This document shows, piece after piece, positions 1 to 7,330 of a stretch of DNA of 23,056 bases; the first letter of the stretch is position 1; each line of letters starts with the position of its first letter. Origin of the DNA: Planctomycetales bacterium (lineage in GTDB: Bacteria > Planctomycetota > Phycisphaerae > SM23-33); contig JAUVIQ010000022.1 of assembly GCA_030592655.1 (NCBI GenBank), positions 1 to 23,056 on the forward strand, written 5' to 3'. Below the pieces are notes generated by a model, which saw only the letters and a list, made by a program, of their open reading frames with translations, had not been told where the DNA came from and did not search any database. Position numbers and translations under genes: made by a program.

Positions 1-2
1 AG

Positions 3-536
3 AAGATGGACAATGACTCCTGGAAAGTCCGCCGGCAGGCACAGAGCGAACTTGAAAAGATGGGTAAGGAGATTCTGCCTGTTCTTAAGAAGCACAAGGA
101 CAAGCACTCCTTTGAGGTCCGGCTGCGCATAGGAATACTTATAAATACGCTGGATCCGCCGAAAACGAACATCATCAACGATCGTGAGATGAAAAAACAG
201 GCGGCTGACCTGGTTGATAAACTTGCTGTCAACATTAGGGATAAGAAACTTTCCTGCGATTCGGAACAGGCCAAGCACCTCGCATCAATCGGGCCTTACG
301 CCATAGAGCCGCTGAAGAAGCACTGCACCAGTAAAAGCGAGCACGTCAGGGCGGCGGCTGTTTGCGCTTTGGGAAGGCTCGCGGATGCCGGCTCCGTCGA
401 GACTATTATTTCCATACTCAAGTCCGCCTCTGAAAAGGATGTATCGGAGTGCGTCCGCAAACAGGCGAGCGAGTCGCTCAAACAACTCCTGAAAAATCGC
501 AAGCAAAAGACGACCACAGCGCCCGCCTCACCGTAA
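3..536 (+). CDS. HEAT-repeat protein, 5' end outside the window
   Basis: The reading frame is open to the left edge, so the first ATG at 6 is probably internal and this is the C-terminal part of a longer protein. About 177 codons are visible. Two helical repeat blocks are recognisable: roughly residues 3-50 (a pattern of VRRQAQSELEKMG followed by an LRIGILI helix) and residues 85-165 (LASIG, then VRAAAVCALGRLAD, then VRKQASESLKQLL). Paired amphipathic helices with a conserved Ala/Leu core and an Arg near the second helix are typical of HEAT or PBS-lyase-like repeats, which act as protein-binding scaffolds. The tail (about 12 residues) is Lys/Thr/Pro rich and probably disordered. No catalytic motif is visible. 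Its partner is unknown; purL follows 92 nt downstream on the same strand, but nothing links the two functionally. Confidence 0.75.
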   Translation, partial: KMDNDSWKVRRQAQSELEKMGKEILPVLKKHKDKHSFEVRLRIGILINTLDPPKTNIINDREMKKQAADLVDKLAVNIRDKKLSCDSEQAKHLASIGPYAIEPLKKHCTSKSEHVRAAAVCALGRLADAGSVETIISILKSASEKDVSECVRKQASESLKQLLKNRKQKTTTAPASP

Positions 537-628
537 GTAAAATTTCAGAAGATGCGCTGCACAAACGCGCGAATTGCTTTAGAATCCCTTCTTTCTCAAT
601 AACACCTTCGATTAAGGATTAGCGCCGT

Positions 629-3490
629 ATGATTCATCGCATTGAGGTGAGGTTACGTGAAGGTTTCGGCGACCCGCATGCCGAGGGCGTTCTCGCGCAA
701 ATTCGGGAATTGGGAATCGAGACGGTCTCAGCCGTTCGTTCGGCGAGACTGTTCTTTATTGAGGGCGACTTGCCTCTCGACGACGCCCGGCGAGTGGCAG
801 CGGAACTGCTAGCAGACCCGGTAATCGAGGAATTTCAGTCAGGGCGGCGCGAAACCGCTAGCGATTTCACCGTTATCGAGGTCCATCGCAAAACGGGCGT
901 GATGGATCCTGTAGCGGCCTCTACCGAGCAGGCGATCCGCGACATGGGGCTGGAGATTTCCTCAGTCCGCACCGCCCGTCGCTACGAATTGAGCGGCGAT
1001 ATTACCGATGAGCAGCGAGCGACAATCGCCCGCAGGCTGCTGGCGAACGATGTAATCGAGGACGTTCATTTCGCCGCTTACACCCCGCCGGAGACGCACA
1101 CGAGCAAGTATGAATTGAAAATCGTCGAACTCCCCATCCGCGAACTCGACGCCGCCGCCCTGGAAAAACTCAGCAAGGACCGCGACCTGTTCCTGAACCT
1201 TACCGAAATGAAGGCTATCCGGGAACACTACAAAGGCCTGGGGCGCGAAGCGACCGACGTGGAAATTGAGACCATCGCGCAAACCTGGTCCGAGCACTGC
1301 GGCCATAAGACCTTCCGATCCGACGTGCGTGTTACGGACGAGAGCGGCAAGGAAATCGAGCGGATACCCAACCTTCTCAAGACGACGGTCTTCGGCGCGA
1401 CAAAGGAACTGGACAAACCCTGGTGCATCAGCGTCTTCGAGGACAATGCCGGGGTAATCGAATTCGACGACGAATGGGCTGTGTGCTTCAAGGTCGAGAC
1501 GCACAATCACCCCTCTGCACTGGACCCTTACGGCGGGGCCGGTACGGGCATCGGCGGTGTCGTCCGCGATCCGATGGGAACCGGGCTGGGCGCTTTCCCC
1601 GTAGCCAACACCGACATATTCTGCTTCGGCCCGCCCGATATGGCGATTGAAGACGTGCCCAAGGGCGTGCTGCACCCTCGGCGGATTATGCGGGGCGTGG
1701 TGGCCGGCGTGCGCGACTACGGAAACCGCATGGGAATACCCACTGTCAACGGAGCCATCTATTTCGACGAAAAATACATCGGTAATCCGCTGGTCTATTG
1801 CGGGACCGTTGGCCTGCTGCCGAGGGGAAAATGCTTCGGGAACCCCGCTGCCGGCGACGCGATTATCTGCGTGGGCGGCAGGACCGGACGCGACGGTATC
1901 CACGGCGCGACCTTCAGCAGCGGCGAACTGACGCACGAACACGAAACGGAATTCTCCGGCGCAGTCCAGATCGGAAACGCCATCACCGAAAAGAAAACGC
2001 TCGATACGCTCATCCAGGCCCGCGACGCGGGGCTTTACAGCGCCATTACCGATTGCGGCGCCGGCGGGTTGGCAAGCGCCGTCGGCGAGATGGGCGAGCA
2101 CCTCGGCGCGGAAGTGCATCTGGATCGCGTGCCGCTTAAATATGCCGGCCTGAGTTATTGGGAAATATGGGAGTCCGAAGCGCAGGAGCGGATGGTACTG
2201 GCTGTGCCGCCGGGGAACGTCGAGGAAATCCTGAAGATATTTGCCGCCGAAGCCGTCGAAGCCGTCGTTATCGGACATTACGGCACACCCGGCAAACACC
2301 TTCGACTGCTCTACGACGGGCAACTCGTCGGCGAACTTCAGATGGAATTTCTGCATAACGGGCTTCCGCGACCGACGAAGGAAGCGGTTATAAAAAGCGC
2401 GAAACGGACAAGCCCATCTCCACAGCCCAAAGATAATTACAACGATATCTTACTTAAAATTCTCGCGTCGCCGAACGTCGCGTCGAAGGAATGGATCGTT
2501 CGTCAGTATGATCACGAGGTTCAGGGCGGAAGCGTTATCAAACCGCTGGTGGGCGTCGAGCACGACGGGCCGGGCGATGCGGCTGTGGTTCGCCCGGTAC
2601 TGAGCAGCCGGAAGGGGCTGGTGATTTCGTGCGGGATGAATCCGAAACTTGGCGAACTCGACCCGTACAACTCTGCCCTGCACGCGATAGACGAGGCATT
2701 GCGGAATAATATCGCCGTCGGCGGCAACCTTGAGCAGATGGCGATTCTGGACAATTTCTCCTGGGGCAACTGCAACAAGCCCGACCGGATGGGCGCTTTA
2801 GTCCAGGCAGCCAAAGCCTGTTACGACGGCGCGATGGCCTATGGAACGCCGTTCATCTCCGGAAAGGATTCGCTCAATAACGAGTTCCAGACGGACACCG
2901 GCGAGACCATCGCCATCCCGCCGACGCTGCTGATATCAGCCGTCAGCGTTATCGAGGATGTTTCCCGCTGCGTTACCGCCGACGCGAAGGAAGCGGGCAA
3001 TTGCCTGTTCCTGCTGGGAACGACGACGGCTGATATGGGCGGCAGCCATTACCTGTTGGTCGAAGGGGTCGAAAGCGGAACAGACGTTCCGCCGGTTCAC
3101 CCAGCCGAATCAAAGAAAGTTATGCAGGCTGTCCAGAAGGCAATCGCTGCCGGTCTGGTTCGTGCCTGCCACGACCTCTCCGAAGGCGGCCTGGCGGTCG
3201 TTGCCACGGAAATGGCCTTCGCCGGTGGTCTGGGTGTGGATTTGGATATTAGTAGCACGGACGTTCCGTCCGTGGCTAAACTTTTTGCTGAAAACGCCGG
3301 GCGATTCCTCGTCGAGGTTACGCCGGAAAACAGCGAAGCGTTTATGGAAATTATCAAAGACATCCCAAGCGGCGAGATTGGAAAAGTTACCGACACCGGA
3401 ATGGTGGTAATCAGAGAAAATACAGAAACGATTGTCGATGTTTCCATCGCCGATGCAAAACAGGCATGGCAGGGAACGTTTGATTGGTAA
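629..3490 (+). CDS. purL: Phosphoribosylformylglycinamidine synthase PurL with two fused PurS-like domains
   Basis: This is the synthetase subunit of FGAM synthase (fourth step of purine synthesis: FGAR + Gln + ATP to FGAM), acting in the cytosol with the separate glutaminase PurQ encoded just downstream. The 953-aa protein is longer than the stand-alone bacterial PurL (about 740 aa) and lacks the C-terminal glutaminase of the large fused form (about 1300 aa). The extra length is N-terminal: residues about 3-70 and 81-148 are two copies of a PurS-like fold, each carrying a VRSAR/VRTAR motif and ending in LLA(D/N)xVIE. The catalytic core follows, with SEHCGHKTF at 221-229 and the nucleotide/FGAR-binding ETHNHPSALDPYGGAGTG at 290-307, then the second AIRS-like half. 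No separate purS is seen. The start at 629 has only a weak AAGGA 11 nt upstream. The family call is very safe; the tandem PurS reading rests on internal similarity. Confidence 0.97.
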   Translation: MIHRIEVRLREGFGDPHAEGVLAQIRELGIETVSAVRSARLFFIEGDLPLDDARRVAAELLADPVIEEFQSGRRETASDFTVIEVHRKTGVMDPVAASTEQAIRDMGLEISSVRTARRYELSGDITDEQRATIARRLLANDVIEDVHFAAYTPPETHTSKYELKIVELPIRELDAAALEKLSKDRDLFLNLTEMKAIREHYKGLGREATDVEIETIAQTWSEHCGHKTFRSDVRVTDESGKEIERIPNLLKTTVFGATKELDKPWCISVFEDNAGVIEFDDEWAVCFKVETHNHPSALDPYGGAGTGIGGVVRDPMGTGLGAFPVANTDIFCFGPPDMAIEDVPKGVLHPRRIMRGVVAGVRDYGNRMGIPTVNGAIYFDEKYIGNPLVYCGTVGLLPRGKCFGNPAAGDAIICVGGRTGRDGIHGATFSSGELTHEHETEFSGAVQIGNAITEKKTLDTLIQARDAGLYSAITDCGAGGLASAVGEMGEHLGAEVHLDRVPLKYAGLSYWEIWESEAQERMVLAVPPGNVEEILKIFAAEAVEAVVIGHYGTPGKHLRLLYDGQLVGELQMEFLHNGLPRPTKEAVIKSAKRTSPSPQPKDNYNDILLKILASPNVASKEWIVRQYDHEVQGGSVIKPLVGVEHDGPGDAAVVRPVLSSRKGLVISCGMNPKLGELDPYNSALHAIDEALRNNIAVGGNLEQMAILDNFSWGNCNKPDRMGALVQAAKACYDGAMAYGTPFISGKDSLNNEFQTDTGETIAIPPTLLISAVSVIEDVSRCVTADAKEAGNCLFLLGTTTADMGGSHYLLVEGVESGTDVPPVHPAESKKVMQAVQKAIAAGLVRACHDLSEGGLAVVATEMAFAGGLGVDLDISSTDVPSVAKLFAENAGRFLVEVTPENSEAFMEIIKDIPSGEIGKVTDTGMVVIRENTETIVDVSIADAKQAWQGTFDW

Positions 3491-3503
3491 TCGTTTAAGC
3501 ACA

Positions 3504-3647
3504 GACGGCTATTCGCCGTCGCAATGGGAGAACACAGAGGTCGCAGAGAATAAAAAGGAATTTTGCGCCCCGGAGGGGCGGGAAGGATTTAGCCGGGGGC
3601 GAAGCCCCCGGAAAAGTGGCCCCTTTTTTACTAAGCCCCGAAGGGGC
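3504..3647 (+). repeat. Cluster of four GC-rich hairpins between purL and purQ
   Basis: Four perfect short palindromes fall in the 182-nt purL-purQ spacer: GACGGC/GCCGTC with a 5-nt loop (3504-3520), CGCCCC/GGGGCG with loop GGA (3566-3580), CCGGGGGC/GCCCCCGG with loop GAA (3593-3611), and GCCCC/GGGGC with loop GAA (3635-3647). A T6 run at 3624-3629 lies about 12 nt after the third hairpin, too far for a classical terminator. The GAA-loop hairpins look like REP-type palindromes. They could protect the purL mRNA 3' end, attenuate read-through into purQ, or simply be mobile repeat debris. Confidence 0.7.
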
Positions 3648-3672
3648 GAAAGAGATCAATGGAAAAGAAAAC

Positions 3673-4425
3673 ATGGCTACACCGAAAGCAATAGTTTTAC
3701 GAGCGGCTGGGACGAACTGCGATAAGGAATCGCAGTACGCATTGGAGTTGGCTGGTTTTGAGGCCGAGAGGGTGCACGTATTTCGTGTGATGGAAACCCC
3801 GGCCTTACTGGATGAGTATCAACTGCTGATGATCCCCGGCGGATTCAGTTACGGCGACGACGTGGCGGCTGGGAAGATACTGGCAAATCAGATGATTCAC
3901 CACCTGGCCGGCGCGTTGAATAAATTCGTCGCCGACGGAAAACTCATCCTGGGCGTCTGCAACGGCTTCCAGGTTCTGCTCAAGAGCGGCCTGCTGCCCT
4001 GGGGCCGGGCCGACGCCGACGAAGCCAACCGCGACGCGACGCTGACCTGGAACGACTGCGGCATGTTCGTTGACCGCTGGATTAACCTCCGCGCCGATAG
4101 CGACAAGTGCGTCTTTTTGACCGGGGGCGAGACGTTGACGCTGCCGATCGCTCATGGCGAGGGCAAATTCGTTACGAGAGACGATGTCGTGCTCGGTCGA
4201 ATCTGCGACGGCGACCAGGTGGCTGTTCGCTACGACGGCGACAATCCCAACGGAAGCATCGACGATATAGCCGGTATCTGCGACCCGACCGGGCGTATCT
4301 TTGGCCTGATGCCGCACCCGGAGCGATTCGTCGATCCCACCCATCACCCCGCATGGACGCGCAAAAAGACAGACCATGCCGACGGGTTATCAGTCTTCCT
4401 GAACGCCGCGGAACATCTGAAATGA
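3673..4425 (+). CDS. purQ: FGAM synthase glutaminase subunit PurQ
   Basis: This class I glutamine amidotransferase subunit hydrolyses glutamine and channels ammonia to PurL. From the ATG at 3673 the protein is 250 aa. It shows the expected N-terminal LRAAGTNCD segment (9-17), the oxyanion-hole PGGFSYGDD (55-63), the nucleophile elbow GVCNGFQ with Cys96, and the C-terminal catalytic His-Glu pair in MPHPERF. A start at 3616 is open in frame, but the 19 extra residues would be encoded by the hairpin-repeat spacer, have no family counterpart, and 3673 is preceded by an AG-rich GGAAAAG. Adjacent purL with no separate purS fits a two-gene FGAM synthase in which PurL supplies the PurS part. Confidence 0.96.
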   Translation: MATPKAIVLRAAGTNCDKESQYALELAGFEAERVHVFRVMETPALLDEYQLLMIPGGFSYGDDVAAGKILANQMIHHLAGALNKFVADGKLILGVCNGFQVLLKSGLLPWGRADADEANRDATLTWNDCGMFVDRWINLRADSDKCVFLTGGETLTLPIAHGEGKFVTRDDVVLGRICDGDQVAVRYDGDNPNGSIDDIAGICDPTGRIFGLMPHPERFVDPTHHPAWTRKKTDHADGLSVFLNAAEHLK

Positions 4426-4456
4426 ACCACGTTGCTAACCTTTTATGAATGCGGTA

Positions 4457-4468
4457 GTTACCGGTAAC
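4457..4468. repeat. Perfect 12-bp palindrome GTTACCGGTAAC
   Basis: A perfect palindrome lies 32 nt after the purQ stop. It has no loop and no T-run, so it is not a terminator; it could be a dimeric protein-binding site. The 408-nt gap from 4426 to 4833 otherwise holds a T-rich stretch near 4591-4608, the promoter at 4610-4638 and the leader of the PEP-CTERM gene. Confidence 0.4.
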
Positions 4469-4609
4469 GCGCCGCTCGATTACCGATGTTCCGGTTTCGC
4501 GTACGAGTAGTTGGTGGGAAAAGTTATGAATTTTGCGAATTTCGCCGATATTACGCACGCAGATGAAGGCTGATTTGACAAAAAAAGCCGATTTTGCCCC
4601 TTTTTCTTA

Positions 4610-4638
4610 TTGACAGAAAATGGGGTATCGCGTATAAT
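4610..4638 (+). promoter_or_regulatory. Consensus sigma70-type promoter of the PEP-CTERM gene
   Basis: TTGACA at 4610-4615, a 17-bp spacer, and TATAAT at 4633-4638 match the housekeeping consensus at all twelve positions with ideal spacing. The predicted transcription start is near 4645, leaving a leader of about 190 nt before the ATG at 4834. The strength suggests an abundantly made product. Confidence 0.88.
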
Positions 4639-4737
4639 TAACAAAGAAGTTTGAAGTAGATTCCTGTTGCCGGTATTTACAACGCTTACGGCGGAGGGAT
4701 CGTTGCTCATTTTCGCTCGCTCATAAGCACTTCGTTT

Positions 4738-4824
4738 ATGCTTGAGGCGGCTTGTCATGGATGGATGTGTGTGGCTCGTGACGGATCGTTAATCATGCTC
4801 ATGTTAATGACTTTGCCTTGGTAG
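4738..4824 (+). other. Possible 28-codon upstream ORF in the PEP-CTERM leader
   Basis: Inside the leader an ATG at 4738 opens 28 codons ending in TAG at 4822-4824. That stop overlaps the ribosome-binding region (TAGGAGAAAG) of the next gene, an arrangement compatible with translational coupling or leader-peptide control. The first codons also lie in a small potential hairpin (CATAA 4722-4726 with TTATG 4736-4740). The ORF has no clear Shine-Dalgarno sequence of its own, so translation is unproven. Confidence 0.3.
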
Positions 4825-4833
4825 GAGAAAGTT

Positions 4834-6345
4834 ATGAAATGCTCAATGCTCGGAAAAGTTTTTGTTCTGCTCGTCGCGGTTGTTCTGGTAATGCCTTTGG
4901 GAGTCGGTGCGGCACCGGTTGAACCGACCCCGGAAGGATGGTTCAGGGATCTGAGGACCGACTACGTCAAGACGTGGCACATCTACAGCGACAAGAACCC
5001 CATCCAGGGCACTAACGGCATTCTGGATCCTGGCGACACGAAGATAAATACCTTCAAGAACTGGTGGACACCGGCGTCGAGCCACTCACAGCACAACATG
5101 AGTCCCGACGGCGGCGGCTTCATCTACGCCCCGGGCAGCGACATCAACTCCAGCCCCATCAACTATGCCTCGCATCAAGCCGGTAAAGAAGATTATTGGC
5201 TGGGGCAGACGCCTCTGAACAAGAACAAAAACACCATCCAATTCTACATGACCTACAGCCAATTCGACAACAACGACTGGAAGGACGGATACGCATATTC
5301 GTCAAACCCGACTACCCAGGCAATTGTTGAACAGCGGCATGAAACCCGCAACGGATGGGCGTTTGGTTGGACATCGCACTCACAAGAAGAAGATGCCCCG
5401 GATGGCACCCCCATCAACCCGCAGACCTACGCTGGTTTCGTTAATATGGACATTTTCGTCCATAAAGGCAGGGGGTTGACCACAGCCGCCGACGGTAGCA
5501 TCGACGGGGGCAGCACAGTTTCTGGAGGTGCGTTCGGGGATAGTTACTCCAACCCCCAGGTCTCTGTCAGTAACGATATCAGCGGCAAGGCGATAGACAA
5601 CGTCGGCTGCATTCCGTCTGACTTCAGGTACCATCCTCCCGTGTTTGATGAGGCCACAGGTACGTATTCCTGGGCTGCCAATGATACGCGGATGACCGCC
5701 AACGGTTACAACGCCGCCGACCTTAACGCCATCGTCAATTCGATGGAGATCAAGGAAGGCGATTCACTCATTTTGGGCGCTGGCGACGTGGTATGGGCAA
5801 ATCGCCGACCCAGCGAAATCCAGGCGAATCTGGACGATCATAACGGACAGGACTACATTTATGCCGACGCCTTCCTGGACAACTCCTTCTATCACGACGG
5901 AGCCTCCGACGGCGGGGTCATCGCAGGCCTGGCCGGCGAGAGCGCCTACATCCCCGATCCGCAGGGTGGTAACTGGGGCGACCAGCAGGTAATCCGTATT
6001 GACATCTCGCAGGAGACGCTCCTGAGCGGCGACCCCAACACCTGCGGAAATATCGAACAGATCGTAATCTGGGACTTCGGCCAGTCTGACAGCACCACGT
6101 GGGACACCACCACCGGACAGCAGGTGAACCCCGTCCCCATTATCTTCGGTGTTGACCTGACGCAGACTGCTGCGCACGGGCAGATATATTATGACGGTGT
6201 GGGCGGACGCTTCTACTTTCCGGAGAATCGCATCTACATCGCACAGGTTGCGATTACCGATGTTCCCGAACCCGCCAGCCTGGTATTGCTGGCGACAGGG
6301 GCGATTGGACTGTTGATTAGACGTCGCAGAGCGACGATACGATAG
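4834..6345 (+). CDS. Secreted PEP-CTERM anchored protein, 503 aa
   Basis: The protein has an N-terminal signal peptide (Lys-containing start, hydrophobic residues 8-25, probable cleavage near GVGA-AP) and a C-terminal sorting signal: VPEPASL at about 477-483, a hydrophobic helix, and the basic tail RRRR. In known systems such tails are recognised and cut by an exosortase, placing the protein in the outer envelope or extracellular matrix. The roughly 450-residue middle is rich in Asn, Asp, Gly, Tyr and Trp, as in secreted beta-rich proteins; I do not recognise a catalytic domain. No exosortase gene is in this window. The start is supported by GGAG 7 nt upstream and by the signal peptide. It is flanked by a consensus promoter (4610-4638) and a terminator (6375-6411), so it is a single-gene transcription unit. 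Confidence 0.9.
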   Translation: MKCSMLGKVFVLLVAVVLVMPLGVGAAPVEPTPEGWFRDLRTDYVKTWHIYSDKNPIQGTNGILDPGDTKINTFKNWWTPASSHSQHNMSPDGGGFIYAPGSDINSSPINYASHQAGKEDYWLGQTPLNKNKNTIQFYMTYSQFDNNDWKDGYAYSSNPTTQAIVEQRHETRNGWAFGWTSHSQEEDAPDGTPINPQTYAGFVNMDIFVHKGRGLTTAADGSIDGGSTVSGGAFGDSYSNPQVSVSNDISGKAIDNVGCIPSDFRYHPPVFDEATGTYSWAANDTRMTANGYNAADLNAIVNSMEIKEGDSLILGAGDVVWANRRPSEIQANLDDHNGQDYIYADAFLDNSFYHDGASDGGVIAGLAGESAYIPDPQGGNWGDQQVIRIDISQETLLSGDPNTCGNIEQIVIWDFGQSDSTTWDTTTGQQVNPVPIIFGVDLTQTAAHGQIYYDGVGGRFYFPENRIYIAQVAITDVPEPASLVLLATGAIGLLIRRRRATIR

Positions 6346-6374
6346 AGCGGAGAAGAGAGACTAACCAAGGTGAC

Positions 6375-6411
6375 AGGCGGCCTGGGGAAAAACCTGGGCC
6401 GCTTGTTTTTT
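6375..6411 (+). terminator. Intrinsic terminator after the PEP-CTERM gene
   Basis: The stem AGGCGGCC (6375-6382) pairs with GGCCGCTT (6397-6404), with inner GG/CC pairs closing an A-rich loop, followed by a T-rich run (TTGTTTTTT) to 6411. It lies 29 nt after the stop codon and separates this unit from the convergent - strand gene ending at 6418. Confidence 0.85.
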
Positions 6412-6417
6412 GCGCTG

Positions 6418-6627
6418 CTACGCGACGTACTCCACTAACAGCCAGAAGGACACCGCTAATGCGGTCAGACCTACGAAGATATACGCCCACAGACCCAGGA
6501 TTTGCAACGGTAGTTGCCGGAGATATTTGACGCGAATGGTCTTATAGACCACAGCCAGCACCATGCACAACGGCAGGACCAGCCAGATGTGGTCAGCGCC
6601 CATCTGGATGGGGTGTTTGAATATCAT
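6418..6627 (-). CDS. Small inner-membrane protein, 69 aa, function unknown
   Basis: A 69-aa protein with two predicted membrane helices (about residues 12-28 and 41-65) joined by a basic loop (KTIRVKYLRQLP). I do not recognise a named family. Its ATG overlaps the stop of the upstream gene by four bases (ATGA, 6624-6627), so the two are translationally coupled and likely act in the same complex or process. The 3' end faces the terminator of the PEP-CTERM gene. Calling it a real gene rests on the overlap and the coherent two-helix pattern. Confidence 0.72.
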   Translation of the reverse strand: MIFKHPIQMGADHIWLVLPLCMVLAVVYKTIRVKYLRQLPLQILGLWAYIFVGLTALAVSFWLLVEYVA

Positions 6628-7172
6628 GTCTCTTCCTCTTCCTGTTTTTTGCGAGCAGGTTCGCCGATACTTCCCATCACAGCCAGCATTACCGCATCAA
6701 AGATACACATCAGGTTCAACATTCCGGCGATGCCCGCGTAGGCCCGAGCGACGGTGTCGGAGGGGTAACTGAGGTTTAGTTCTTCGTCCACCAACGCCTG
6801 TTTATAAGTTTTCCGCCACTTTCCGGGCAGGTGCGGATTCTGTTTGGTCCACGGCGGCGGGGTTGGTGTCCGTAAGCGGTCGTCTTCGAATTTGTCGGTA
6901 ATCATCCGACGGTATTGTTCCTGGCGATACCATGCCGAAACGCCCGAAACGCCCGTGCACATCTGGGCTGCGAACCACCAACGCTCACGCAGAGGCTCGA
7001 CGGTGAATATCCCGCCAAAAGCGACGCCCGTCCAGAACAGACCGTTGATGCAGATGCAGATGATGACGCCGCGAAGCGTACGCCTGATATAAACGTGCCC
7101 CGCGCCGGGAATCAACCAAGCCAGTATCCCGGCGATAAAAGGCGCAAAGTGATTTTGACGACGATTCGACAT
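6624..7172 (-). CDS. Planctomycete-type membrane protein (DUF6677-like)
   Basis: A 182-aa protein. The first helix carries AWLIPGAGHVYI (19-30), a pattern resembling TM2-type and similar small membrane families in which a Pro-Gly-Gly bend precedes an Arg-rich turn. A second hydrophobic segment (about 36-55) and a third near the C terminus (about 145-168) are visible; the middle (about 75-130) is soluble with many Pro and Trp residues. I associate the pattern with the uncharacterised DUF6677 family of planctomycetes, from memory only. The gene is coupled to the 69-aa membrane protein downstream. A TTGACA at 7223-7228 on this strand could be its -35 box, but no good -10 follows. Confidence 0.75.
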   Translation of the reverse strand: MSNRRQNHFAPFIAGILAWLIPGAGHVYIRRTLRGVIICICINGLFWTGVAFGGIFTVEPLRERWWFAAQMCTGVSGVSAWYRQEQYRRMITDKFEDDRLRTPTPPPWTKQNPHLPGKWRKTYKQALVDEELNLSYPSDTVARAYAGIAGMLNLMCIFDAVMLAVMGSIGEPARKKQEEEET

Positions 7173-7250
7173 ACGCTTCTACCTGTTTAACTAAGACGCA
7201 ATGTCGTTCAGCGAAGGTCTTGTGTCAAGAACTATAACAGATAGAAGATA

Positions 7251-7330
7251 GGGACTAGGGATTAGGGACTAGGGGTTAGGGAAGAACAAAAAACAGAAAG
7301 AACGGAACTCGGAACTCGGAATCCGCAATC
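7251..7330 (+). repeat. Two heptamer arrays: GGGACTA type and CGGAACT type
   Basis: From 7251 to 7285 there are five units of exactly 7 bp based on GGGACTA/GGGATTA (the last degenerate). From 7303 to 7330 there are four more units of 7 bp based on CGGAACT, shading into CGGAATC and CGCAATC. The second array touches the stop codon (TGA, complement of 7329-7331) of the phosphatase gene. The GGGACTA type recurs in the opposite orientation at 18672-18699. Confidence 0.85.

Noticed and set aside
962..2356. 464-codon open frame on the - strand opposite purL
   Set aside because: It is the antisense shadow of purL, whose motifs are unmistakable; the frame is open because of the GC-rich third positions and has no family features or start signals.
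3616..3672. N-terminal extension of purQ from an ATG at 3616
   Set aside because: The extra 19 codons are the hairpin spacer itself and no PurQ has them; the ATG at 3673 starts the family sequence.
7251..7285. TTAGGG-like units resembling telomere repeats or a CRISPR array
   Set aside because: Units are 7 bp with no spacers, so not CRISPR, and the location is internal to the chromosome segment; they fit the heptamer-array class.
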